NCBI RefSeq assembly: GCF_030209435.1
Contig: NZ_JARVRX010000002.1
Coordinates: 278,269-342,268, forward strand
Reading direction: 5' to 3'
From: Mycolicibacterium sp. lyk4-40-TYG-92
Lineage (GTDB): Bacteria; Actinomycetota; Actinomycetes; Mycobacteriales; Mycobacteriaceae
Length of the DNA stretch: 64,000 bases
The notes below the pieces were generated by a model. The model was not told the DNA's origin, did not search any database, and worked only from the letters and a program-made list of their open reading frames with translations. Position numbers and translations under genes: made by a program. Positions 37,654 to 47,163 of this stretch are shown piece after piece (the first letter of the stretch is position 1; every line of letters starts with the position of its first letter).

Positions 37654-38807
37654 CAGACATGACAGAACTGAAGGTGCCAACGACATCGACGAACGCGCAA
37701 CGTGACGATTCGAATGATACTTACCAGCAACGTACCCGACACGCATGCGATGACAGCCTGCCACAAACAGATTCGAGCGAAATCAAGCTGTCGGCGTCGC
37801 TGCGTGCGTCAACCCCCACACGCGACGATGTTCGCCTGCAGCGTCAGCTAGATTGTCTGAACCACCGATTCAGCCAGCAACGTACGCTCGCCAGTGGGGC
37901 TACAGAGGATCTGTTAGCAACAGTGCAACGACTGCGACGCGAATTGAGCGATCACCGGGCAGCACTCGAATTCGGAGAGCTGACGAGGATCCGAGACGCG
38001 GTCAATTCGCTGCGCGGGGCGTCTCCGCGCGAGACGTTCAAGATGGCAGCGGCAATGCTGTGCAGGGATTTCGGTTTTGCCCGGGTACTGGTATCGACCA
38101 TCCAAGACCACGAGTGGCTACCGCGATATCTACATGTGCGCGGTATTGGAGAGTCGAGATCGCAGACCTTCCATGGTTTCTCGGTGGGAGTGCCGGTTGC
38201 TTTGGCCACGTCCGGGCCTGAGGCAGACGTGGTACGCAGCCGGCGTGGGATGCTCGTGCCCGGGCCTGCGGTGTCGAACTGCCACGACTACATGGTGGCG
38301 CCGATCACTTTGGGGGGCAAGGTGATCGGGATGCTACATGCCCAGTCCCCGCAGCCTGCGGGGATTACTGCTGAGGGCCGTTTAGCCTCGCTCGAGGCGT
38401 TTGCTGAGTGCCTTGCAGCAGTGTACGAGTGTGCTGTTTTAGACGGAATGGTTGAGCGGCAACGATTGGAGGTCGACAAGCTGAGTGCCACTGTCGATCA
38501 ACTATTGGGGCGGATCACCCGCGACGAGATCTCGGAGTTCCCGACATCGTCGCCGGACAGCGGGATTCCGTGTATGAGCGACCATGCTGCGCCGTCTGAG
38601 CTGACTGCCCGTGAGAGGGAAGTCATGTCTCACGTGGCCACCGGTGCCACTAATCGTGACATTGCCCGTTGCCTGTCGATCTCTGAGGCCACAGTCAAGT
38701 CACACCTGAAACATATTGCAGAGAAGTTCAATACGACCAACAGGGCGGCCGCACTCGCGATGTATCTGACGGCGGAAATTGATTCGGGGGCTGGAGTCCC
38801 GCGATGA
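37650..38807 (+). CDS. GAF-domain LuxR-type transcriptional regulator
   Basis: The 385-aa protein has a charged low-complexity N-terminus, a coiled-coil-like stretch (LLATVQRLRRELSDHRAALEFGELTRI), a GAF-like domain (about residues 120-285) and a C-terminal LuxR HTH (LTAREREVMSHVATGATNRDIARCL, about 318-378). It starts with ATG 37650, overlapping the WS/DGAT stop, and overlaps the next regulator by 4 bp. The GAF domain may sense a ligand. Targets are unknown. Confidence 0.88.
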   Translation: MTDMTELKVPTTSTNAQRDDSNDTYQQRTRHACDDSLPQTDSSEIKLSASLRASTPTRDDVRLQRQLDCLNHRFSQQRTLASGATEDLLATVQRLRRELSDHRAALEFGELTRIRDAVNSLRGASPRETFKMAAAMLCRDFGFARVLVSTIQDHEWLPRYLHVRGIGESRSQTFHGFSVGVPVALATSGPEADVVRSRRGMLVPGPAVSNCHDYMVAPITLGGKVIGMLHAQSPQPAGITAEGRLASLEAFAECLAAVYECAVLDGMVERQRLEVDKLSATVDQLLGRITRDEISEFPTSSPDSGIPCMSDHAAPSELTAREREVMSHVATGATNRDIARCLSISEATVKSHLKHIAEKFNTTNRAAALAMYLTAEIDSGAGVPR

Positions 38808-39865
38808 ACTACCGCGCGATGGTGACCAGGCTCAACCTGATTGACGGACAGCTGCGCAGTGTGCTCGGGCTCGAGAGTGTTGGCAAGGCAACGACTCTCG
38901 AGGAAGCCATTGTCAACTCTGCGGCGACCACCGAGCAGGTCACCTTCGGAGGCACGGGGTTTCCCGCCGTTGCTTCACCGGTGGCGCAGCGCCTTCTCAT
39001 AGCATCGTTGCAGGCACAGGTTGAGGCGCGTCTGCTGGTTGGGGACGCCTCTGGCGCCATGTTGCGGTCGATTACCGATGCGATCCGGCGCATGAAGCTG
39101 GCTCAATCAGCACAAGCCCTGCAGCGCCAGATGTGCATCGAGCTTTGTCGGGCCGTCGGGTTTGATAGCGCGTTGATATCTTTCGTGACAGCCGATAGTT
39201 TCGTCCCCCAGACAGCCGACCAATTTGGCGGCATCGGAATGCCGTTGCCTCGAGTCGTATGTGCTGCCGAACAGGACTGCGTCCGATTCAGCAGGCTTGT
39301 TCGTGCCGGTATGGGCGATTCACCTGCCACCGAAGGTTACTGCGAATTGCTGGGTTCGACCGAATATCTGGTGGCCCCGGTTGTCGCCAAGACCAAGGTC
39401 GTGGCGATTGTTCACGTGTGCCGGGTCGGAGTCGATATCACCGATCATGACTACGAAGCTCTGGGAATGCTGTTGTCACTGTACTCGGTACTCTACGAGC
39501 GAATGCTGAATTCCGCTCGGGTGGAACAACTCCGGGTGTCGATCATCGGAGCCGCCGCACAGTTGGCCGAAGAGGTGGACCGCATCGCGGGCGCCGCGAT
39601 CAGCCTCGAAATGGGTGGCGAGCACGTCGGCGGTAGCACGACACCGGCGCCGGATGTTTTCACGGCGAACCTGACGAACCGTGAACGTCGAGTATTCGAA
39701 CGGATGGTGCAGGGCGAATCCAACGCGCAGATCGCCCGGGAACTGGTAGTGAGCGTGGAGACCGTCAAGACCCACGTAAAGCGAATACTACGCAAAGTCG
39801 GCGCAGCCAATCGCCTTGAAGCAATTACCCTGTATGTCGACGGACCGGAGCGACCCGGTCACTAA
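38804..39865 (+). CDS. GAF-domain LuxR-type transcriptional regulator
   Basis: The 353-aa protein is arranged like the one before it: N-terminal helices, a GAF-like middle (LCRAVGFDSALISFVTADSFVPQ to VGVDITDHDYEALGMLLSLYSVLYERML) and a LuxR HTH (LTNRERRVFERMVQGESNAQIARELVVSVETVKTHVKRIL, residues about 290-350). The ATGA overlap implies equal expression, so the two may form a heterodimer. The mce operon begins 518 bp downstream on the same strand and is a natural candidate target. Confidence 0.88.
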   Translation: MNYRAMVTRLNLIDGQLRSVLGLESVGKATTLEEAIVNSAATTEQVTFGGTGFPAVASPVAQRLLIASLQAQVEARLLVGDASGAMLRSITDAIRRMKLAQSAQALQRQMCIELCRAVGFDSALISFVTADSFVPQTADQFGGIGMPLPRVVCAAEQDCVRFSRLVRAGMGDSPATEGYCELLGSTEYLVAPVVAKTKVVAIVHVCRVGVDITDHDYEALGMLLSLYSVLYERMLNSARVEQLRVSIIGAAAQLAEEVDRIAGAAISLEMGGEHVGGSTTPAPDVFTANLTNRERRVFERMVQGESNAQIARELVVSVETVKTHVKRILRKVGAANRLEAITLYVDGPERPGH

Positions 39866-40382
39866 GGCTCGCGGCTCCGCGATCATCGAAATTCAGTCGG
39901 GCGCGGCCGATCCACACCGAATTTATTAGGCACGATTTCTTTGCAAAGTATCAATAATGGGGATGCTGAAACGATTGCGCGACGGAGAAAGGCATGACTC
40001 GATGTGCAGTTGTCTGCAGTCGCTCACTGTCGCAGTTAATTTACTCTGGAGAAATTTTTATTGCCGTTGGCGGCCCGGGTAAAAGTACCCCCGTTGGAGG
40101 ATGTGTATCCCTCCAACTGACGATATTCGGTACATCGGCGGCGTTGGTAGCGTTTCCAGCTATGTCGGCTCCCGCATTCATTTGTCGGCGCCTGACTGTG
40201 ACTGGAGGCCTCGGCCCCCTGAGCGCGCAGGTCGGCCGACATTGTGGAGCGTCGACGCTGCGTTGCGCAGATCGAATGAGAATCACCCATTCGCACGTCG
40301 CGCATATAAATGTGGAACGCCGCTATGTGAATAGCCGAAATAGGGGATTGCAGAGTCCGGTGAATTTGGAGAGCGGTAACCA
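39866..40382. other. 517-bp leader region of the mce operon with hairpins
   Basis: No gene is supported; the frame 39994-40389 shows no recognisable product. The region is AT-richer than its neighbours. Two stem-loops stand side by side: GGGTA (40077-40081) with TACCC (40086-40090), and GTTGGAGGAT (40093-40102) with ATCCCTCCAAC (40107-40117). They could shape a long 5' leader or attenuate transcription. No copy of the AACATAA-N6-TTATGTT operator was found here. Confidence 0.5.
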
Positions 40383-41156
40383 ATGGTAGCGATCACTCGT
40401 GCAGCAAAGGCGCCCGTCACCGCGTTGGGTGGTTTCTTCGCAATGACGTTCGACACTTTCGTGCAAATGTTCCAGCCGCCGTTCGCGTGGCGCGAATACG
40501 TCTTTCAGACATGGTTTGTCGCGCGTGTGTCGGTTTTGCCCGCGTTGCTGTTGACAATGCCGTTCGCGGTGCTGCTGACATTCACCTTCAACATTCTGCT
40601 GACCGAATTCGGCGCCGCGGACTTTTCCGGCACCGGTACCGCGATCGGCACGGTGAACCAGATCGGTCCGATCGTCACGGTGCTGGTGGTGTCGGGGGCG
40701 GGTGCGACGGCGATGTGCGCCGACCTTGGGGCCAGGACCATTCGCGAAGAACTCGATGCGCTGCGCGTGATGGGCATCAACCCCATCCGGTCGCTGGTGG
40801 TGCCGCGCGTGCTGGCCGCCACGACGGTCGCGTTGGCGCTGTCGTCCACTGTCATCCTGGTCGGCTTGATCGGTGCGTTCCTGTTCTGCGTCATGGTGCA
40901 GCACGTCTCGCCGGGTGCGTTCGTCGGTGGACTGAACCTGCTGACCGGTCCCGGGGACATCATCGTCGCGCTCATCAAGGCGACGTTGTTCGGCATGGCT
41001 GCCGGCCTGATCGCTTGTTACAAGGGCACTTCCGTGCGCGGTGGTCCGGCGGGTGTCGGCAACGCCGTCAACGAAACGGTGGTGTTCACCTTCATGGTGC
41101 TGTTCGCCATCAACGTCGTCGTGACCGCGGTCGCGATTCAGTACACGGTGTCGTGA
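40383..41156 (+). CDS. yrbEA: Mce transporter permease YrbEA (MlaE-like)
   Basis: The 257-aa inner-membrane permease has five to six hydrophobic segments and the MlaE-family core GTGTAIGTVNQIGPIVTVLVVSGAGATAMCADLGARTIREELDALRVMGINPIRSLVVPRVLA, including the EELDAL coupling helix contacted by MceG. It is the first gene of the operon. Homology to YrbE3A is likely from the context (see the DUF732 and CAP genes downstream). The next gene starts 9 bp after the stop. Confidence 0.95.
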   Translation: MVAITRAAKAPVTALGGFFAMTFDTFVQMFQPPFAWREYVFQTWFVARVSVLPALLLTMPFAVLLTFTFNILLTEFGAADFSGTGTAIGTVNQIGPIVTVLVVSGAGATAMCADLGARTIREELDALRVMGINPIRSLVVPRVLAATTVALALSSTVILVGLIGAFLFCVMVQHVSPGAFVGGLNLLTGPGDIIVALIKATLFGMAAGLIACYKGTSVRGGPAGVGNAVNETVVFTFMVLFAINVVVTAVAIQYTVS

Positions 41157-41165
41157 GGTAACGAG

Positions 41166-42020
41166 ATGACTGTTGATGCACCTAGTAGCCTGCACCCGCG
41201 GCTGGACAGGCTGGTCAAGACTGCCTCCGGTCGGTGGAACAAGCTCGGCGACGAGGCCCAGTTCTATGTGACCGCCGTCCGTTCGATTCCGGATGCGGTG
41301 ATCAACTACCGCGCCGAGCTGTTGCGGCTGATCGCGGCGACCGGTTTGGGTACCGGTGCGCTCGTCGTCGTCGGTGGCACCGTCGCGATCGTCGGCTTTC
41401 TCACCATGACGACCGGTGCCCTGGTGGCGATCCAGGGCTACAACCAGTTCTCCTCCGTGGGCTTCGAGGCTCTCACCGGGTTCGCGTCGGCGTTTCTCAA
41501 CGTCAGATTGATCGTGCCGGCGACCACCGCGGTGGCGCTGTCGGCCACGATCGGGGCGGGCGCCACGGCGCAGATCGGTGCGATGCGGATCAACGAGGAG
41601 ATCGACGCCCTCGAGGTGATCGGCATTCGCAGCATCACCTACCTGGCCTCGACGCGGGTGCTGGCGGCGGTGGTCGTGGTGATTCCGCTGTATTGCGTGG
41701 CCGTGATGATGGCGTTTCTGGCCGCCCGCATGGGTACCACCACCGTCTACGGGCAGGGTGCCGGCGTGTACGACCACTACTTCAACACCTTCCTCAACCC
41801 GACCGATCTGATCTGGTCGTTCGTCCAGTGTGTCGCGATCACCGTCGTGATCATGTTGGTGCACACCTACTTCGGGTTCACTGCCTCCGGCGGCCCGGCG
41901 GGGGTAGGTGAGGCGGTCGGCGGCGCCGTCCGTTTGTCGATGGTGATCGCCGCCGTGGAGATCGTGTTCATCTCACTGGCCATCTACGGCCAGTCCGGCA
42001 ACTTCAACATGGCGGGTTGA
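41166..42020 (+). CDS. yrbEB: Mce transporter permease YrbEB (MlaE-like)
   Basis: The 284-aa partner permease has a cytoplasmic N-terminus of about 60 residues, then membrane segments and the MlaE core SATIGAGATAQIGAMRINEEIDALEVIGIRSITYLASTRVLA with the NEEIDAL coupling helix. It forms the membrane channel with YrbEA. It begins 9 bp after yrbEA and ends 3 bp before mceA. Confidence 0.95.
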   Translation: MTVDAPSSLHPRLDRLVKTASGRWNKLGDEAQFYVTAVRSIPDAVINYRAELLRLIAATGLGTGALVVVGGTVAIVGFLTMTTGALVAIQGYNQFSSVGFEALTGFASAFLNVRLIVPATTAVALSATIGAGATAQIGAMRINEEIDALEVIGIRSITYLASTRVLAAVVVVIPLYCVAVMMAFLAARMGTTTVYGQGAGVYDHYFNTFLNPTDLIWSFVQCVAITVVIMLVHTYFGFTASGGPAGVGEAVGGAVRLSMVIAAVEIVFISLAIYGQSGNFNMAG

Positions 42021-42023
42021 CGG

Positions 42024-43457
42024 GTGAACGCGCGCAAGGGAGATTCGCGAATCTCGAAATCGTGGTGGGCACTGGCCCTGATTGTGTTCACGGTGTTGTT
42101 CATGGTGGTGACCGTGGTCATCTTCACCGGCGCGGCCAAATCCTATGTGCCCGTTACAGTTATGGCCGACCGTGCGGGTCTGGTGCTGGAGAACAACGCC
42201 AAGGTCAAGATGCGCGGCGTGCTGGTGGGCCGCGTCAGCCAGATCGATCCGAACAAGGACGGGGCCACTCTCAAGCTGAATCTCGACCCGGACCAGGTGA
42301 AGTACATCCCCGCCAATGTAGGTGCGCAGATCAGCGTGACGACGGCGTTCGGCGCCAAGTTCGTCGACCTGGTGTATCCGCAGACCCCCAGCAGCGCGCG
42401 GTTGACCGCGGGTTCGTTGCTCCATTCTGTCCACACCACGACTGAGGTCGACACCGTCTTCGAGAACATCGTGAATCTGTTGGACATGGTGGATCCGGCG
42501 AAGCTGAACTCGGTGCTCAGCGCCGTCGCCGAGGGCGTTCGTGGCCAGGGTGAGCGAATGGGCCAGGCCACAACGGATCTGAACGAGGTGTTGACGGCGC
42601 TCAACGCGCGCTCGGACAAGATTCGTGACGACTGGCGGTCGTTCAAACAGTTCAGCGACACCTACGGCGCGGCCGCCGACAACATCGTGAAGATCCTCAA
42701 CGCCGCCAGCACCACCAGCAGCACGGTGACGGGCAAGGCCAAGGCACTCGACAGCCTGCTGATGAACGTCATCGGATTCTCCGAGGCCGGAACGGATCTG
42801 CTGGGCCCGAACCGGGACAACCTCGTTGATGCGATCAACGGGCTGGAACCGACGACGAGTCTGTTGCTGAAGTACAGCCCGGGATACACGTGCTGGCTGG
42901 AGGGCACCAAGAAGTTCCTCGATGCCGGTGGCTACAGCATGTTCGGCGGGGCCGACGGCCGGACGGTGATCCTTGATGTAGCGCTGCTGCCGGGCAAGAA
43001 CCCCTACGCGTTCCCCGACAACCTGCCGATCAACGGCGCCAAGGGTGGACCGGGCGGGCAACCGGGCTGTGGCTCGCTGCCTGATGTGGCCAAGAACTTC
43101 CCGGTGCGGCAACTGATCACCAACACCGGGTGGGGTACCGGGCTGGACATCCGGCCGAACCCGGGCATCGGCAGCCCCTGCTGGGGCCAGTGGTTCCAGA
43201 GCACCCGCGCGGTGCCGCAGGCCCCGAGCATCCGGCAGTGTCTGCCGGGGCCGGCTCCTGGTCCGATCCCGTACCCCGGTGCGCCGCCCTACGGCGCGGC
43301 GCTGTACGGACCCGGCGGGGTGCCGCTGTGGCCGGGCGTGCCACCGGCGCCGCCGAATCCGGCTGATGCACAACCGCAATCGGTCCCGGCACCTGCAGGG
43401 GAGCCGACACTACCGGCTGACGCCCCGGCGTTGCCGGCCGAGGCAGGCGGGAACTGA
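42024..43457 (+). CDS. mceA: MCE family protein MceA
   Basis: The 477-aa protein has an N-terminal anchor (WWALALIVFTVLFMVVTVVIF), an MCE/MlaD domain (about 45-125; ADRAGLVLENNAKVKMRGVLVGRV) and a long helical region that builds the lipid tunnel of the Mce complex. The Pro-rich C-terminus (from about residue 405, PGPAPGPIPYPGAPPYG) is longer than in M. tuberculosis Mce3A, which otherwise looks similar (NTGWGTGLDIRPNPGIG, CW...TRAVP). GTG 42024 is used. It is the first of six MCE subunits. Confidence 0.93.
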   Translation: MNARKGDSRISKSWWALALIVFTVLFMVVTVVIFTGAAKSYVPVTVMADRAGLVLENNAKVKMRGVLVGRVSQIDPNKDGATLKLNLDPDQVKYIPANVGAQISVTTAFGAKFVDLVYPQTPSSARLTAGSLLHSVHTTTEVDTVFENIVNLLDMVDPAKLNSVLSAVAEGVRGQGERMGQATTDLNEVLTALNARSDKIRDDWRSFKQFSDTYGAAADNIVKILNAASTTSSTVTGKAKALDSLLMNVIGFSEAGTDLLGPNRDNLVDAINGLEPTTSLLLKYSPGYTCWLEGTKKFLDAGGYSMFGGADGRTVILDVALLPGKNPYAFPDNLPINGAKGGPGGQPGCGSLPDVAKNFPVRQLITNTGWGTGLDIRPNPGIGSPCWGQWFQSTRAVPQAPSIRQCLPGPAPGPIPYPGAPPYGAALYGPGGVPLWPGVPPAPPNPADAQPQSVPAPAGEPTLPADAPALPAEAGGN

Positions 43458-43496
43458 CCGTGACCATCAACCAACGACCAACACAGGAGGGAAGCC

Positions 43497-44522
43497 ATGG
43501 AGAACCTTAAAGGCACGCTGTTGCGCCTGGCTGCCTTCCTGGCGGTATGTCTGCTCGGCACCGTGGCGCTCTGGGCGGTGTTCGCGGACCTGCGGTTCGA
43601 CGAGGGCCACACCTACTTTGCGAAGTTCGTCAACGTCTCGAATATGAAGAAGGACAGCCACGTTCGCATCGCGGGAGTGGAGGTCGGCCAGGTCAAGAAC
43701 GTGTCGATCAACCGCGATTCGACGGTGACGGTCGAATTCACCGCTGACAGTTCCATCGTGCTGACCGAAGGCAGCCGTGCGGTGATCCGGTACGACAACG
43801 TTGTCGGCGACCGGTTCCTGGCCCTCGAGGAAGGTGCCGGCGGCACCAAGAAGCTCAATGCGGGTGACACCATTCCCGTCGACCGGACCCAGCCCGCGCT
43901 GGACCTCGATGCCGTCATCGGCGGCTTTCGCCCGTTGTTCTCGGCCCTGAGTCCCGACAAGATCAACGACCTGAGTGGGCAGCTGATCCAGGCGCTGCAG
44001 GGCCAGGGCCCCTCGATCGGGTCGTTCCTGGCGCAGGCCGCGGTGGTGACCAACACCCTGGCCGATCGTGATCAGCTGATCGGGCAGGTCGTCACCAACC
44101 TCAACACGGTGCTGACGTCCTTTGGCGGCAAGAGCGACAAGCTCGACAAGGCCGTGGTCTCACTGTCGGAGCTGGTTGACCGCCTGGCACAACGCAAGAC
44201 CGACGTCTCGAACGCGGTGGCGTACACCGATGCGGCGGCCAACTCGATCGCCGGCCTGCTCACCGAGGCGCGGCCGCCGTTGGCCAAGACGGTGCACGAG
44301 GTGGACCGGACCGCCGGAATCGTGGTGGCCGACCACGACTACTTCGACAATCTCCTCAACACCCTGCCGGACAAGTACAAAGTGTTGTCCCGGCAGGGCA
44401 TTTACGGCGACTTCTTCAGCTTCTACCTCTGCGACGCGGTGCTCAAGCTCAACGGCAAGGGCGGGCAACCGGTTTACGTGAAGGTGGCCAGCCAGACCAC
44501 GGGACGGTGCGCGCCGAAATGA
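43497..44522 (+). CDS. mceB: MCE family protein MceB
   Basis: The 341-aa subunit has a membrane anchor (LLRLAAFLAVCLLGTVALWAVF), an MCE domain (FVNVSNMKKDSHVRIAGVEVGQVKNV, about residues 38-115) and a helical tail. It is the short member of the six, as in other mce operons. AGGAGGGA lies just before ATG 43497. The ATGA at its end overlaps mceC. Confidence 0.93.
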   Translation: MENLKGTLLRLAAFLAVCLLGTVALWAVFADLRFDEGHTYFAKFVNVSNMKKDSHVRIAGVEVGQVKNVSINRDSTVTVEFTADSSIVLTEGSRAVIRYDNVVGDRFLALEEGAGGTKKLNAGDTIPVDRTQPALDLDAVIGGFRPLFSALSPDKINDLSGQLIQALQGQGPSIGSFLAQAAVVTNTLADRDQLIGQVVTNLNTVLTSFGGKSDKLDKAVVSLSELVDRLAQRKTDVSNAVAYTDAAANSIAGLLTEARPPLAKTVHEVDRTAGIVVADHDYFDNLLNTLPDKYKVLSRQGIYGDFFSFYLCDAVLKLNGKGGQPVYVKVASQTTGRCAPK

Positions 44523-45859
44523 AACCTTTTGCCGAGCGAAGTCATTTCGCCCTGGGCGCGATAGGCATCAGCGCCGTGGTGATCGTCGCGACCGTTGCGC
44601 TGCTGTTCCAGAAGATTCCGTTCGTCAGCGGAACCACCACGTACTCCGGATACTTCGAAGACGCCAGCGGCCTGCATACCGGTGCGCCCGTGGACATCTC
44701 GGGTTTTCCGGCGGGCCGGGTCGCCAGCATCGACCTCGACGGTCCGCGCGTGCTGATCAAGTTCACCGTCGACGACGACGTGCACCTCGGGGAGCGCACC
44801 GAGGCCGCCATCAAGACCAAGGGCCTGCTGGGCAGCAAGATGCTGGAGGTCGTCCCCAAGGGCGACGGCGACCTCAAGGGCACCATCCCGCTCGAGCGGA
44901 CCGTGTCGGCATACCAGCTGCCGGACGCCCTCGGCGATGTGACCAACGCGATCAGCGGCCTGGACACCCATCAGCTGTCGGACTCGCTCGCCACCGTCTC
45001 AGAAGCCTTCGCGAACACCGCCCCCGATCTGCGGGACGCGGTGAACGGCATCGCGCGGTTCTCCAAGACGCTGAGCGATCGCGACGCGCAACTGCGCGGC
45101 CTGCTGGACAACGCCGCCAAGGCGACGACGGTGCTGGCCAAGCGCAGCGACCAGGTGGTGAGCCTGGTCAAGAACACCAATGCGCTTCTGGTGCAACTGC
45201 GTTCGCAGAGCGCCGCGGTGAGCCGGCTCTGGAACAGCCTGTCGGCGGTCTCGGTGCAACTCAAGGGACTCATCGCCGAGAACCGGACTCAGCTCAAGCC
45301 GGCGCTGGACAAGCTCAACGGCGTGCTGACGATCCTCGACAACCGCAAGGAACGCTTGCAGCAGGCTGTGAAGGGAATTAGTGCATATGCCCTGGCATTG
45401 GGCGACTCGGTGAGCTCGGGCCCGTTCTTCAAGGCCTACGTGGTCAACCTGCTGCCCGGGCAGTTCGTGCAGCCGTTCGTCGACGCCGCGTTCTCGGACC
45501 TCGGGGTCGATCCGAACACGAAACTGCCGTCGCAGCTTCAGGATCCGCAGACCGGGCAGCCCGGCACCCCGCCGCTGCCGGTGCCGTTCCCGCGCACCGG
45601 CCAGGCCGGCGACCCACGGATGACCATTCCGGACGCCATCACCGGCAAGCCCGGCGATACCGCGTGCGGCCCACCGGGGATTCCGCTGCCTGGTCCCGGC
45701 TGCTACCCGGTGCGCGAACCGCAACCGGCCCCGCCGCCGGGTGGGCCGCCGCCCGGACCGCCGCCGCTGGCACCGGGGCAGTCCGCCATGCCGGAACCAC
45801 CGAAGACCCCGCCAGTACACGTGTCGGATCCCGTTGAGACACCAGGAGGACAGCAATGA
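44519..45859 (+). CDS. mceC: MCE family protein MceC
   Basis: The 446-aa subunit has an N-terminal anchor (LGAIGISAVVIVATVALLF), the MCE domain (YFEDASGLHTGAPVDISGFPAGRVASI) and the helical tunnel region. Its C-terminus is strongly Pro-rich (PPPGGPPPGPPPLAPG), which is usual for MceC. ATG 44519 overlaps the mceB stop, so the upstream ATG in the same frame is not used. The end overlaps mceD by 4 bp. Confidence 0.93.
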   Translation: MKPFAERSHFALGAIGISAVVIVATVALLFQKIPFVSGTTTYSGYFEDASGLHTGAPVDISGFPAGRVASIDLDGPRVLIKFTVDDDVHLGERTEAAIKTKGLLGSKMLEVVPKGDGDLKGTIPLERTVSAYQLPDALGDVTNAISGLDTHQLSDSLATVSEAFANTAPDLRDAVNGIARFSKTLSDRDAQLRGLLDNAAKATTVLAKRSDQVVSLVKNTNALLVQLRSQSAAVSRLWNSLSAVSVQLKGLIAENRTQLKPALDKLNGVLTILDNRKERLQQAVKGISAYALALGDSVSSGPFFKAYVVNLLPGQFVQPFVDAAFSDLGVDPNTKLPSQLQDPQTGQPGTPPLPVPFPRTGQAGDPRMTIPDAITGKPGDTACGPPGIPLPGPGCYPVREPQPAPPPGGPPPGPPPLAPGQSAMPEPPKTPPVHVSDPVETPGGQQ

Positions 45860-47163
45860 GCAAACTGTCCACGCGTCTGCTCGTCGTGGCAGCCGTACTG
45901 GCCCTTGTCGTGGGCGGCGGCTATTTCGCGGTGCAGGCGTTCCAGCGGGCATCGCGCAACGAAGTGGTGGGCTATTTCCAGAACACCAATCAGCTCTTCA
46001 GCGGTGACGATGTGCTGATCCAGGGGGTGCCGGTCGGCAAGGTCGAGAAGATCGAACCGGGACCCGAAAAGGTCAAGGTCACCTTCTGGATCGACGACAA
46101 GTACAAGGTGCCCGCCGACGCCAAGGCGGTCATCCTGTCGCCACAGCTGGTGACCGGCAGGGCAATTCAGCTGATCCCGCCCTACCGCGGTGGGGCGACG
46201 CTGCGCGGCGGCGCCGTCATCCCGCTCGATCGCACGGCGGTGCCCGTGGAGTGGGATCAGGTCCGCACCCAGCTACAGCGGGTCGCCGATCTGCTCAAGC
46301 CCGATCAGCCCGGCGGGGTGAGTACCCTGGGCGGGTTCATCAACACCGCCGCCGACAATCTGCGTGGGCAGGGCGCCAGCATCAGGGAATCGGTGATTCG
46401 ACTGTCGCAGGCGGTGTCGATCCTCGGTGACCACAGCAATGACCTGTTCACGACGTTCAAGAACCTGTCGATCCTGGTATCGGCGTTGCAGGACAGCACC
46501 GGCTTGCTGGAACGGTTGAACACCAACCTGGCCGAGGTGACCGGTCTGGTCGCCGACGACCCCAACAAGGTCGGTCAGGCACTGCACGACATGAGCTCCG
46601 TGGTCGACGACCTACGATCCTTCGTCGCGGACAACAAGGAAGCCGTCGGCACGGCATCGGACAAGGCGTCGTCGATCAGCACCGCGATCGTGGGCAGCCT
46701 CGACGACATCAAGCAGGTGTTGCACTCAGCGCCGACCGCGCTCGCCGATTTGAACAATATCTACGAGCCGGCCAACGGCGCATTGACGGGTGCGCTTGCG
46801 ATCAACAACTTCGCCAACCCGGTCAGTTTCATCTGCGGGGCCATCCAGGCCGCGTCGCGGCTGGGCGCGGATCAGTCGGCGAAGTTGTGCGCGCAGTACC
46901 TGGCGCCGATCGTCAAGAACCGGCAGTACAACTTCCTGCCGCTGGGCGAGAACCTGTTCGTTGGCGCACAGGCCCGGCCCAATGAGGTTACCTACAGCGA
47001 GGATTGGATGCGGCCCGACTACGTCCCGCCATCGCGTCCGGCAGCACCGGTGGCACAGCAGGCGGCTGCGGCGCCTGAGCCGCCGGCACCACAGACAGTG
47101 AGCACCGACGCCAACGCCGGGTTGGCCGGGATGATGACCCCGCCGGCCGGAGGTGGGTCATGA
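45856..47163 (+). CDS. mceD: MCE family protein MceD
   Basis: The 435-aa subunit has the membrane anchor LLVVAAVLALVVGGGYFAVQAF, the MCE domain (YFQNTNQLFSGDDVLIQGVPVGKVEKI, about residues 38-115) and coiled helices. The C-terminus is Ala/Pro-rich (PVAQQAAAAPEPPAPQT). It overlaps mceC and mceE by 4 bp each, so translation is coupled along the operon. Confidence 0.93.
   Translation: MSKLSTRLLVVAAVLALVVGGGYFAVQAFQRASRNEVVGYFQNTNQLFSGDDVLIQGVPVGKVEKIEPGPEKVKVTFWIDDKYKVPADAKAVILSPQLVTGRAIQLIPPYRGGATLRGGAVIPLDRTAVPVEWDQVRTQLQRVADLLKPDQPGGVSTLGGFINTAADNLRGQGASIRESVIRLSQAVSILGDHSNDLFTTFKNLSILVSALQDSTGLLERLNTNLAEVTGLVADDPNKVGQALHDMSSVVDDLRSFVADNKEAVGTASDKASSISTAIVGSLDDIKQVLHSAPTALADLNNIYEPANGALTGALAINNFANPVSFICGAIQAASRLGADQSAKLCAQYLAPIVKNRQYNFLPLGENLFVGAQARPNEVTYSEDWMRPDYVPPSRPAAPVAQQAAAAPEPPAPQTVSTDANAGLAGMMTPPAGGGS

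Noticed and set aside
40323..41864. 513-codon minus-strand frame opposite yrbEA and yrbEB
   Set aside because: Antisense of two well-supported permease genes; the product is a His/Asp/Arg-rich string typical of such shadows.
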